Positions 9,434 through 18,263 of a DNA stretch of 34,121 nt are shown piece by piece. Every line of letters starts with the position of its first letter. Within the stretch, counting starts at the first letter, position 1. Location: contig JAPKEA010000005.1 of NCBI GenBank assembly GCA_028822275.1, forward strand, positions 1-34,121. The letters are read 5' to 3'. This stretch comes from Planktomarina sp. Lineage in GTDB: Bacteria > Pseudomonadota > Alphaproteobacteria > Rhodobacterales > Rhodobacteraceae. The notes under the pieces are model-generated. The model made no database searches. It had not been told where the DNA came from and saw only the letters and a list, made by a program, of their open reading frames with translations. The position numbers were made by a program, and so were the translations under genes.

Positions 9434-10129
9434 ATGGCTAAAAAATTATTCGCCAGTGCAATTTGTGCTGGCATTGCAGCAGGGCTGATTGCCGCTCTAC
9501 TGCAATTTATATTTGTGGTTCCCACCCTTTTGGAGGGCGAGTTGTATGAAACCGGATCCCGCCTTCATTTTGGTAGTGATGGTTCACCTCAAAGCGATAA
9601 ATTGGCACCTGGACTTGGAAATGATTGGGGCCGTCATTCAATGACTTTGGCCTTTAATATCGTGACATACACCGGATACGGACTGCTTTTAGCAGCTTTG
9701 ATCGGCTACGCGGGTCTAAAGAATATAAAAACATCAGCCCGTCAGGGTCTGATTTGGGGTGTTTGCGGGTTTATTGCGGTTCAGTTGGCACCGGCAATGG
9801 GCCTTCCACCAGAACTTCCGGGCACGATTGCTGCAGAAATTGAACCGCGTCAGATGTGGTGGCTTTTAACGATTCTGGCCACATCCGCAGGTTTAGGTCT
9901 CATTGCATTTGGGCAAAGCTATTTGCCGCTGGCAGGTGTGGTATTAATTGCCATTCCACAACTCATAGGTGCTCCACACCTCGATGCCTATTACGGTGTT
10001 GCTCCACCAGAGCTTGCAGCAGAGTTCTCAACACTTAGCCTTGGAACAGCTGCAGCGGGGTGGGCTATATTGGGCTATGTTCTTGCTTATACGCTGGAGC
10101 GATTAGAGGCTTGGAGTACTCCCGCGTAA
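9434..10129 (+). CDS. cbtA: CbtA family cobalt transporter subunit
   Basis: 231-aa multi-TM protein adjacent to cbtB; GLPPELPGTIAAEIEPRQMWWLLT is typical of CbtA. Confidence 0.92.
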   Translation: MAKKLFASAICAGIAAGLIAALLQFIFVVPTLLEGELYETGSRLHFGSDGSPQSDKLAPGLGNDWGRHSMTLAFNIVTYTGYGLLLAALIGYAGLKNIKTSARQGLIWGVCGFIAVQLAPAMGLPPELPGTIAAEIEPRQMWWLLTILATSAGLGLIAFGQSYLPLAGVVLIAIPQLIGAPHLDAYYGVAPPELAAEFSTLSLGTAAAGWAILGYVLAYTLERLEAWSTPA

Positions 10130-10447
10130 ACAAAATCGCAAGCGCCCAGCTTTACGGGCGTCTGCAATCCACCCATCCGGCGCATCAAGATATAATTTTA
10201 GCAATTCCATGAGGTCATCGGTATCTGATCCAGGCATTGTTCCACTAAACAAATAAGTGGCCTTACCGGCCCCTTGCAATGCAAATGAAACGGGGGTTTC
10301 ACACATGTTCAAGCACGAAGTTGTGACCACGTCGATATCGAAGCCTTTGGCTAAGACTACCTTTTGCAGCTCGGATGCCCAAGCTTCTCCAGAAGGGTCT
10401 TTTCCAATTTCTGCGCATGTATCACATATGGTTAATCGATCTTTCAC
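10103..10447 (-). CDS. DUF1636 family protein, paralogue B
   Basis: LTICDTCAEIGKDPSGEAWASELQKVV...VVTTSCLNMCETPVSFALQG. Likely GTG start at 10447 with upstream aaagagg; the track starts at 10504. The 3' end overlaps cbtA by 27 nt. Confidence 0.8.
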   Translation of the reverse strand: MKDRLTICDTCAEIGKDPSGEAWASELQKVVLAKGFDIDVVTTSCLNMCETPVSFALQGAGKATYLFSGTMPGSDTDDLMELLKLYLDAPDGWIADARKAGRLRFCLRGSTPSL

Positions 10448-10515
10448 ATCAGCCTCTTTCCCTACTACCTTATTCGCCCTAAAACACTGCCAGCCTGATC
10501 GCAAGGAACTCTGTC

Positions 10516-11601
10516 ATGGTCACTAAAACACCCGCCACAATTATTACCGGATTTCTCGGCGCCGGCAAAACGACTTTAATCCGTAACATGTTGGAAAATT
10601 CTGATGGCAGGCGAATTGCTTTGATCATCAACGAATTTGGGGATCTTGGGGTGGATGGAGACATCCTAAAGGGCTGCGGCGATGAAACTTGCCGAGAAGA
10701 AGACGTAGTCGAGCTGTCAAATGGATGTATTTGTTGCACAGTTGCTGATGATTTCATTCCAACAATGGAAAAACTTTTGGCCCGTGACGATAAGCCAGAT
10801 CATATCGTCATCGAAACCAGCGGCCTCGCCCTGCCCCAACCTTTGGTACGCGCGTTCAACTGGCCCGGTATATCGACTCGAGTTACAGTTGACGGTGTTG
10901 TCACCGTGGTGGACGGTAAAGCTGTAAGCGAAGGCAGGTTTGCTCATTCGGTTGCAGCAGTTGACGCGCAACGTGCGACAGATGAAAACTTAGATCACGA
11001 GACACCTTTGTCCGAGCTGTTCGCAGATCAAGTTGCCTGCGCAGATATGATCCTAGTAAATAAAACAGATCTACTCGACGGCGACCAGGCAGATGCACTA
11101 GTTAATGATTTGCGCAAGAATGCCAGAGACGGAGTCCAAGTGTTAAAAACATCTATGGGTAGGTTACCAGTTGATGTCCTGCTTGGCCAAGGCATCGCTG
11201 CTGAAGGTGATCTCGATGCACGCCACGAAGTTCACCACCGACACGATCACGATGATAACCATAAAGATGAAAGCGGCCATCATGATCACCACGACCACCA
11301 TCATGATGATTTTGAAAGTTTTGTGATAGAACTTGGTGAAGTTAATGATGCAAAATCTTTCAGCGATAATGTTTCAAACATTATCCGTGATAACGACATT
11401 CTGCGCCTCAAAGGCTTCGCTGCTATTTCTGGAAAGCCAATGCGTTTGACGCTACAGGCCGTCGGCCCTCGGGTTGATACCTACTTTGACCAACCATTTG
11501 GATCGGCCCCGCGTGTCACACGTTTAGTTGTTATCGGACAAGTAGGCCTTGATCGCTCAGCTATCGAAGCTGCCCTACATGCTTACGTTGATCCTCGTTA
11601 A
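10516..11601 (+). CDS. cobW: CobW G3E-family GTPase / metallochaperone (cobalamin biosynthesis)
   Basis: GFLGAGKTTLIRNML, NEFGDLGVDGDILKGC, ELSNGCICCTVADDF, NKTDLLD, and a His-rich insert. Confidence 0.95.
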   Translation: MVTKTPATIITGFLGAGKTTLIRNMLENSDGRRIALIINEFGDLGVDGDILKGCGDETCREEDVVELSNGCICCTVADDFIPTMEKLLARDDKPDHIVIETSGLALPQPLVRAFNWPGISTRVTVDGVVTVVDGKAVSEGRFAHSVAAVDAQRATDENLDHETPLSELFADQVACADMILVNKTDLLDGDQADALVNDLRKNARDGVQVLKTSMGRLPVDVLLGQGIAAEGDLDARHEVHHRHDHDDNHKDESGHHDHHDHHHDDFESFVIELGEVNDAKSFSDNVSNIIRDNDILRLKGFAAISGKPMRLTLQAVGPRVDTYFDQPFGSAPRVTRLVVIGQVGLDRSAIEAALHAYVDPR

Positions 11602-11609
11602 ACTTTGTC

Positions 11610-12059
11610 ATGTTGATTGTTGAACGCACAGACCCACACGATCCTCAAGCGACAGCCCTGCTTCAGGCCAGTCATGCCCTGATGCAGTCTCTTTTTCCCC
11701 CGGAAGACAATTTCTATTTGTCGGTCGATGATTTATGCAAAAACAATATACATTTTTTTACGGCCCGAGTTGCTGGGACGATATTGGGGACCGGTGCGTT
11801 GGCCGAAAAAGACAATTATGGCGAACTGAAATCTATGTTTGTGGATTCGAAAGCCCGGGGCCAAGGGATTGCCAACGCCCTTTTAAGGCGCCTAGAAGAT
11901 CAAGCTTTAGAACTAGGCTTATCTGCTCTGAAGTTGGAAACTGGCAGTGTCTTGCATGCAGCACGCAGGCTGTACGAAAGGCACGGGTTCTGTCTTTGCG
12001 GGCCATTTGGCGATTATACCAACGTACCCAGCAGTATTTACATGAGTAAAAAGCTATGA
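11610..12059 (+). CDS. GNAT family N-acetyltransferase
   Basis: 149 aa: LKSMFVDSKARGQGIANALLRRLEDQA, LKLETGSVLHAARRLYERHGF. Confidence 0.9.
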   Translation: MLIVERTDPHDPQATALLQASHALMQSLFPPEDNFYLSVDDLCKNNIHFFTARVAGTILGTGALAEKDNYGELKSMFVDSKARGQGIANALLRRLEDQALELGLSALKLETGSVLHAARRLYERHGFCLCGPFGDYTNVPSSIYMSKKL

Positions 12060-12061
12060 CG

Positions 12062-12229
12062 TTATTTCGTAGCTTTGCGCTTATCTGCAGCGACTTTCAT
12101 ACGCGCCAACAATTCCGCTTTTGTTTCAGCCTTGCCAAAAGGATTTTTGTCGCTGCCCTTGGCATTGTGTTCATGGTGGCTAGGCGCGTTGCGACCACCT
12201 TTAATGCCGCCCATCTCTTTATAATTCAT
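12062..12229 (-). CDS. small uncharacterised protein (55 aa)
   Basis: Manual translation: MNYKEMGGIKGGRNAPSHHEHNAKGSDKNPFGKAETKAELLARMKVAADKRKATK*. RBS-like aaaaaaggg upstream; fits between GNAT and cobN. Below the apparent length cutoff of the ORF track. Confidence 0.65.
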   Translation of the reverse strand: MNYKEMGGIKGGRNAPSHHEHNAKGSDKNPFGKAETKAELLARMKVAADKRKATK

Positions 12230-12309
12230 ATCACGCCCTTTTTTGCTTTTGCTAGCTTGAACACGGCAAATGCATCATTCCCACCTGCTTATCAAGTTGG
12301 AACATCGCA

Positions 12310-15300
12310 ATGCACCTGCTAGCCGCGACACCCGGGTCGGTGGATGAAGGCAAAGAGCCTGTAGATTTGGGTCAAACACCAGCAGATCTAGTCTTCATTT
12401 CAGCGGCCGACACTGAACTTTCGGCGCTTTCAACTGCGCGAAGTGAGATGACTGATCCACCTGAACTGCGTCTCGCCAGCATGATGCACTTGCAGCACCC
12501 CATGTCAGTCGACCTCCATATTGAAGCCTGCGCTTCAAAGTCCAAGCTAGTCGTTGCTCGTATATTGGGCGGTGCGTCCTATTGGAAATACGGATTCGAG
12601 CAATATGCGGCCTGTCTTGCAGTGGCAGGAATTGCGTTTGCGGCCCTACCCGGGGACGACAAACCAGATCCTGAGCTACGAATGTTTTCGACAGTTTCAG
12701 ATAGAGATTATGATGCACTGTGGGCTTATATGGTAGAGGGTGGTCCAAAAAATGCAGTTAACTTTTTAAGGTATTGTAGGGCAATGATTGGTTTGGCTGA
12801 TCCTCCGCAAGCGGCCGAGCCCCTTCTGCGGGCGGGTGTATATTGGCCGGGAGAAGGAACCTCTGATTTATCAAAGGCGCAGTCAAATTGGCATGAGGGT
12901 GCAGGGGTTGTACCAATCATTTTCTATCGAGCTTTACTTCAAGGTGCCGGCCTAAATCCGATCAACAGGATGGTCAAAGCAGTTATACGAGCAGGCCTCA
13001 ATCCACTCCCCATTTTTGTAGCGTCCCTGAAGGACCCCGTATCTGTAGCAACACTTGACCAATTATTTCTAGCGGCCCCTCCAGACGTTATTCTGAATTG
13101 CACTTCCTTCGCCGTGGGTAATCCCCACGGTGACACAAGCCCCAAAAATCCACTCATTCTGCCGTCCGCAGCCAAAGCACCGGTATTTCAGGTGATCCTT
13201 TCTGCCGGGACTGAGCAAGTTTGGGAAGAAGCACTAAACGGATTGTCAGCTCGCGACATAGCAATGAATGTCGCGCTTCCAGAGGTTGACGGACGTATTC
13301 TGTCCCGAGCTGTGAGCTTCAAAGGTGAGGCCTTTTTTGATGCAGCGACCGAATGTCCAATCGCAACCTACAAAGCACGTGGTGATCGAATAACGTTTGT
13401 CGCCCAACTTGCAGCAAATTGGGCTGCTTTAAGACGAACAAAAGCGAAAGATCGCCAAGTTGCACTAGTGCTGGCCAATTATCCAAATAAAGATGGTCGC
13501 CTCGCAAATGGTGTTGGGTTGGACACACCGGCGTCTACTTTAGATATCTTACGTTTACTGTCACGTTCCGGGTATAATATTTCTGATATCCCATCTGATA
13601 GTGCAGAATTAATGCAACGCATAATGGATGGGCCAACAAATTGGCTTACCCATCGCGCAAAACGTAAAGGTGGTGAGACCCTTCCACTGAGCCTATATCT
13701 CGAGCATTACCAAGCCCTGCCATATGCTGTGCGCGTCCGTATTGAGGAGCGTTGGGGGCAACCGTCAGACGATCCATTTTTCGGGCCATCAGATCCGGTT
13801 AACAGTTCGAGTCCCATCAGCGGCTTCAAATTGTCCATTCTACGCTTTGGGAATATAACTCTGGGCGTTCAGCCTGCCCGCGGTTATAATATTGATCCGA
13901 CCGAAACTTACCACTCCCCAGACCTTGTTCCACCACACAACTATCTCGCTTTTTACTTTTGGATTCGGCATCATCAGAAAGCGCAAGCAATTGTCCATCT
14001 CGGAAAACACGGGAATTTAGAGTGGCTGCCTGGCAAAGCTGTAGCACTCAGTGACACGTGCATTCCTGAGGTAATTTTGGGCCCGATGCCACATATTTAT
14101 CCATTCATTGTCAATGATCCCGGCGAGGGTACTCAGGCTAAACGCCGGGCACAAGCAGTCATAATTGATCACCTAACCCCACCTTTAACCCGTGCAGAAA
14201 CTTATGGCCCTCTGCGAGACCTCGAAGCTTTGGTTGACGAATATTATGAAGCGGCTGGAGTGGATCCACGCCGTATCGAATATCTGCGCCGCGAAATTTT
14301 GTCGTTAACGGCGACCACAGGTCTGGATAAAGACATTGGGTTTGAAGGTGAGCAAACTGGGGATTTGGCCAAACTGGACGCTTATCTATGTGAGCTAAAA
14401 GAAGCGCAAATCCGGGATGGATTGCACATATTCGGACAAACACCCGACGGGGAACAATTACGAGATCTGACCATTGCACTTGCTCGGATACCACGAGGTA
14501 ACTCGAGCTCCGGTGAAGCGTCACTTCTGCGCGCGATGGCGAACGATCTCAACCTAGAGTTTGATCCCCTCGACTGTGAGATGGGTCAGTTATGGGAGGG
14601 CCATAAGCCAGAAATCTTAATGCAGGTAAGCCAAGATTCTTGGCGCAGTACTGGTGACACTGTTGAGCGACTTGAGCTGCTCGCCCAACGATTGCTCGAC
14701 AAAAAAAACGCCGTGCATGGGCCCCAAACACAGGCCGTAATGGATCACATTTTAGACGAAATTTCCCCGAGGTTAGGAAGTTGTGGACTTTCAGAACAAG
14801 AGGGCCTTCTCACCGCCTTGTCTGGGCAGTTTGTCAGCCCAGCACCCTCAGGCGCCCCGACCCGAGGCCGCCTTGATGTCCTACCAACTGGTCGTAATTT
14901 CTATTCCGTCGACAGTCGCGCGGTACCGACACCCACGGCTTGGGCCTTGGGATGGAAATCAGCAAACTTGCTGATTGATAAACATCTACAAGATAATGGT
15001 GATTGGCCACGCGCATTACTTTTAACAGCTTGGGGCACCGCAAATATGCGTACTGGAGGCGATGACATAGCCCAATGCCTCGCCCTGATGGGCGTGAAGC
15101 CAAAGTGGGACAGCGCCAACCGCCGAGTCACAGGGTTTGAGGTTATTCCATCAGGCGCACTTGGCCGACCTCGGGTCGATGTGACCCTACGCATTTCCGG
15201 GTTTTTCCGAGATGCATTCCCAGGGCTCATTGATTTAGTGGACAGTGCTGCTCGCGCTGTTCTTGCATTGGATGAACCCAATGATATCAATCCTGCAAAG

Positions 15301-16014
15301 GCCAATGGTGCGGGCGCCCGAGTTTACGGTGCTAAGCCCGGCGCATATGGCGCAGGCTTGCAAGCTTTGATCGATGAGCGGATTTGGGACACCCAAGCAG
15401 ATTTTGGTGAGGCCTACCTTGAATGGGGCAGCTATGCATACGGTGAGGGCCGTACTGGTACCCGAGATAGATCTGGCTTTGAAAAACGTTTGGGACAGGT
15501 TGAGGCAATCGTCCAAAATCAAGATAATCGTGAGCATGATCTGCTGGACAGTGATGATTATTATCAATTTGAAGGTGGTGCAGCAGCAGCTGTCGCCAGC
15601 CTTCAAGGTCAGACGCGGCCAATTTATCACAATGACCACTCCCGCCCAGAGCGCCCAGTAATCAGAACGCTTGAGGACGAGATGGCACGCGTTATTCGAT
15701 CTCGGGTTTTGAATCCCAAATGGATCGACGGCGTAAAAAGACACGGTTACAAAGGCGCCTTTGAAATTGCAGCAACTGTCGATTACATGTTCGCATTCGC
15801 CGCGACCACAGGCGCCGTAAAATCGCACCATTTTGATGCCGTCGAAGCCACCTTTCTAGAAAACGATGAAACCCGCGAGTTCATCGCCGACGCAAATGCG
15901 CCAGCCTTGCGCGAAATTGCCGAACGGTTGCAAGAAGCCATCAATCGTGACCTTTGGCAGCCTCGATCGAATTCAGCCCGTGCTCGCATTGCTGGATTGC
16001 TTCCAGGCGCTTAG
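12310..16014 (+). CDS. cobN: aerobic cobaltochelatase subunit CobN
   Basis: 1234 aa: LGKHGNLEWLPGKAVALSDTC, YPFIVNDPGEGTQAKRRAQAVIIDHLTPPLTRAETYG, GRNFYSVDSRAVPTPTAW, DITLRISGFFRDAFPGLIDL-type region. Confidence 0.97.
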   Translation: MHLLAATPGSVDEGKEPVDLGQTPADLVFISAADTELSALSTARSEMTDPPELRLASMMHLQHPMSVDLHIEACASKSKLVVARILGGASYWKYGFEQYAACLAVAGIAFAALPGDDKPDPELRMFSTVSDRDYDALWAYMVEGGPKNAVNFLRYCRAMIGLADPPQAAEPLLRAGVYWPGEGTSDLSKAQSNWHEGAGVVPIIFYRALLQGAGLNPINRMVKAVIRAGLNPLPIFVASLKDPVSVATLDQLFLAAPPDVILNCTSFAVGNPHGDTSPKNPLILPSAAKAPVFQVILSAGTEQVWEEALNGLSARDIAMNVALPEVDGRILSRAVSFKGEAFFDAATECPIATYKARGDRITFVAQLAANWAALRRTKAKDRQVALVLANYPNKDGRLANGVGLDTPASTLDILRLLSRSGYNISDIPSDSAELMQRIMDGPTNWLTHRAKRKGGETLPLSLYLEHYQALPYAVRVRIEERWGQPSDDPFFGPSDPVNSSSPISGFKLSILRFGNITLGVQPARGYNIDPTETYHSPDLVPPHNYLAFYFWIRHHQKAQAIVHLGKHGNLEWLPGKAVALSDTCIPEVILGPMPHIYPFIVNDPGEGTQAKRRAQAVIIDHLTPPLTRAETYGPLRDLEALVDEYYEAAGVDPRRIEYLRREILSLTATTGLDKDIGFEGEQTGDLAKLDAYLCELKEAQIRDGLHIFGQTPDGEQLRDLTIALARIPRGNSSSGEASLLRAMANDLNLEFDPLDCEMGQLWEGHKPEILMQVSQDSWRSTGDTVERLELLAQRLLDKKNAVHGPQTQAVMDHILDEISPRLGSCGLSEQEGLLTALSGQFVSPAPSGAPTRGRLDVLPTGRNFYSVDSRAVPTPTAWALGWKSANLLIDKHLQDNGDWPRALLLTAWGTANMRTGGDDIAQCLALMGVKPKWDSANRRVTGFEVIPSGALGRPRVDVTLRISGFFRDAFPGLIDLVDSAARAVLALDEPNDINPAKANGAGARVYGAKPGAYGAGLQALIDERIWDTQADFGEAYLEWGSYAYGEGRTGTRDRSGFEKRLGQVEAIVQNQDNREHDLLDSDDYYQFEGGAAAAVASLQGQTRPIYHNDHSRPERPVIRTLEDEMARVIRSRVLNPKWIDGVKRHGYKGAFEIAATVDYMFAFAATTGAVKSHHFDAVEATFLENDETREFIADANAPALREIAERLQEAINRDLWQPRSNSARARIAGLLPGA

Positions 16015-16403
16015 CGCATAGTATTCGATTGTGACTGAACTTTATTCGCGTCGGGCACTAGATACACCTACCGTTGAAACCTGGATGATATCTTCACTGG
16101 TAATTATGTCGGACCCAATTTTAGCTTGCGCAGTCTAATCAGCATTTTAAATAATAGATTTTGTTTTATGCAGGATCACGTAATTCGAACAACCCTGCAT
16201 TATAGCTTGGCATCCCAGAATTGAGGCTGTGCGCATCAAATACCCAGATACTAACTTAAAAACCATAGAAATCCTAAGAGCCGTAAATTTCATATTTGGA
16301 GCTTATTCTGTGCGCAAGCTATTAGTTTACTCGCCGGCCCAATTATTCGGACAACTAAAGTCTACTTTCAAATAAAAAAAGGATTTGGCCCACCCAGAAA
16401 GTA

Positions 16404-16469
16404 GAATGAAGAATGAAGAATGAAGAATGAAGAATGAAGAATGAAGAATGAAGAATGAAGAATGAAGAA
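16404..16469. repeat. tandem heptamer array (GAATGAA) x9 plus a partial copy
   Basis: Direct reading: nine perfect GAATGAA units at 16404-16466 followed by partial GAA(G), in the cobN-cobO intergenic region. Confidence 0.97.
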
Positions 16470-16600
16470 GTGCTGCAAGAAACTAAACATATGAAAAGCA
16501 AAATATTGTGCAGAATGCATTCCAAGCCCTTAAACTTAACAACCCTTACTTGCGCCTAAATTCGCAAGCGATACAGTGGCCAAAACATGAGGAGCCCACC

Positions 16601-17209
16601 ATGAGTGAAGATGTCGAACGCCACGCTATAAAAATGGCGAAGAAAAAAGCTGCACGCGATAAAATCATGGCAACTAAAACAGATGAAAAAGGGTTAGTGA
16701 TTGTTCATACGGGCAAAGGAAAGGGTAAATCTTCAGCAGCATTCAACATGATCTTTCGCCACATAGCTCACAACCGAAAAAGTGCTGTAGTTCAGTTTAT
16801 TAAAGGCGGGATGAGCACTGGTGAACGCGATTTAATCTTGAGTAATTTCACAAGTCTTTGTTCATTTCATACTATGGGTGAAGGCTTTACTTGGGAAACC
16901 CAAGACAAAACTCGCGATACAGAAATGGCGCAGGCGGCTTGGGTCAAGGCTAAAGAGCTTATCCTGGATCAGGCCAACCATATGGTCTTGCTCGACGAAA
17001 TTAACATTGCCCTGCGGTACGACTACATCGATATCAACGAAGTTGTTGAATTTCTGAAAACTCAGAAACCACATATGACCCATGTTGTCTTAACAGGCCG
17101 CAATGCGCACGCAGACCTTATAGAGGCTGCAGATTTAGTCACTGAGATGGAGCTTATTAAGCATCCCTTTAGATCTGGGATTAAAGCACAAATTGGGGTT
17201 GAATTTTAA
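16601..17209 (+). CDS. cobO: cob(I)yrinic acid a,c-diamide adenosyltransferase CobO
   Basis: MSEDVERHAIKMAKKKAARDKI, VIVHTGKGKGKSSAAFNMIFR, VVQFIKGG, LLDEINIALRYDY, VVLTGRNAHADLIEAADLVTEME. Start chosen at ATG 16601 with upstream gaggag, not 16508. Confidence 0.95.
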   Translation: MSEDVERHAIKMAKKKAARDKIMATKTDEKGLVIVHTGKGKGKSSAAFNMIFRHIAHNRKSAVVQFIKGGMSTGERDLILSNFTSLCSFHTMGEGFTWETQDKTRDTEMAQAAWVKAKELILDQANHMVLLDEINIALRYDYIDINEVVEFLKTQKPHMTHVVLTGRNAHADLIEAADLVTEMELIKHPFRSGIKAQIGVEF

Positions 17210-17364
17210 CTTTTTAACATAACTTTCACGAAGTTGGGTTCATGTTCGAGCTATAAACGAAAGCCAATTATCCGAAAGGGTCATGATGAGCAGTCCCAGC
17301 CGCTCCAATTGGCACTATGATAGGCGCTGCTTGCATCCAAGTAAAAAAGAAAAAGGTCCTCCTG

Positions 17365-17892
17365 ATGAAGTTACTCGCAATTTCGGGCTCACTGCGACGT
17401 GCATCTGTAAATACATTATTACTTGAAAATGCGGCTAAGGTTATTGGCGTCCGCGCTGAGATGGCAAATTTGAACTTACCACTGTACTCGGGCGACTTGG
17501 AAGCTGAGGGTATTCCGATAAAGGTTCTGAAATTGGCCTCGCAAATATCAGCAGCAGATGCCGTTATTATTGCAACCCCAGAATATAATAAAAACCTCTC
17601 AGGTGTTTTGAAAAACGCATTAGACTGGGTCAGTCGTACAAAGGATAAACCGTGGTCCGGAAAACCCGTCGCGATAATGTCAGCAACAGCTGGGCGTTCA
17701 GGTGGTGAACGTGCACAAAATTCGCTTAGGCTTTGCCTTCAACCTTTTGCTCCTCGACTTTTAAACGGGCCAGAGGTCTTGGTTGGGCACGCTCAGTCTG
17801 CGTTTGAAGACGGTGTTTTAATCGATGCGCGCTATAAGGCACAACTTAGTGCGCTTATGGCAGCTTTGAAAGAGTCCGCCTCTTTAAGATAA
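17365..17892 (+). CDS. NADPH-dependent FMN reductase (flavodoxin-like fold)
   Basis: 175 aa: AISGSLRRASVNTLLLENA, IIATPEYNKNLSGVLKNALDWVSR, GKPVAIMSATAGRSGGERAQNSLR. Start at ATG 17365 with aggtcctcc upstream. Confidence 0.9.
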   Translation: MKLLAISGSLRRASVNTLLLENAAKVIGVRAEMANLNLPLYSGDLEAEGIPIKVLKLASQISAADAVIIATPEYNKNLSGVLKNALDWVSRTKDKPWSGKPVAIMSATAGRSGGERAQNSLRLCLQPFAPRLLNGPEVLVGHAQSAFEDGVLIDARYKAQLSALMAALKESASLR

Positions 17893-17915
17893 TTGTTTTA
17901 ACACAGGAGGTTAAT

Positions 17916-18263
17916 ATGGCAGTCAAACGGCTACTCACAGAATTTGGAATGGGATCATCGCTACGTCGTCAAGACTACACTCAGGCCGCAGTTCGTGCAG
18001 TAAAAGATGCCTTGTGGCATAATTCAATTAACTTAGCCGAGCTTTTTGGTAAAGACAAAACCCAAATGCTCATCGATGTGCAGGTCGGAGTTCAAAACCC
18101 TAATGCGGTCGACTGTGTAGCCGTAGCTAAGATATTCCCATATGGGCTGATTACGGTCGAGGCTATAAGCGGAGGCTTGGATATACCACGCGCCGAAGGC
18201 AATCCGACGGTCATTGCGAATGTTGCAATTTCGGTCTCCTTGGACTTGGATTTGAACCCATGA
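17916..18263 (+). CDS. Lin0512 family protein, copy 1
   Basis: LLTEFGMGSSLRRQDYTQAAVRAVKDALWHNSI...VQVGVQNPNAVDCVAVAKIFPYG. RBS acaggagg. Confidence 0.8.
   Translation: MAVKRLLTEFGMGSSLRRQDYTQAAVRAVKDALWHNSINLAELFGKDKTQMLIDVQVGVQNPNAVDCVAVAKIFPYGLITVEAISGGLDIPRAEGNPTVIANVAISVSLDLDLNP

Noticed and set aside
12056-12322. 88-aa plus-strand ORF overlapping the GNAT end and the cobN start
   Set aside because: Composition looks like the antisense of the better-supported 55-aa minus-strand ORF. It overlaps cobN out of frame and has no family resemblance.
15235-15831. 198-aa minus-strand ORF inside cobN
   Set aside because: Antisense of strongly conserved CobN coding sequence; composition biased (Cys/Ile runs) with no recognisable domain.
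16404-16469. CRISPR-like or transposon-associated repeat
   Set aside because: Units are contiguous 7-mers without spacers; no cas genes, terminal inverted repeats or transposase nearby.
17260-17316. GCCAATT...AATTGGC inverted repeat upstream of the FMN reductase
   Set aside because: Only 7-bp arms with a loop of about 40 nt; likely chance in AT-rich sequence.
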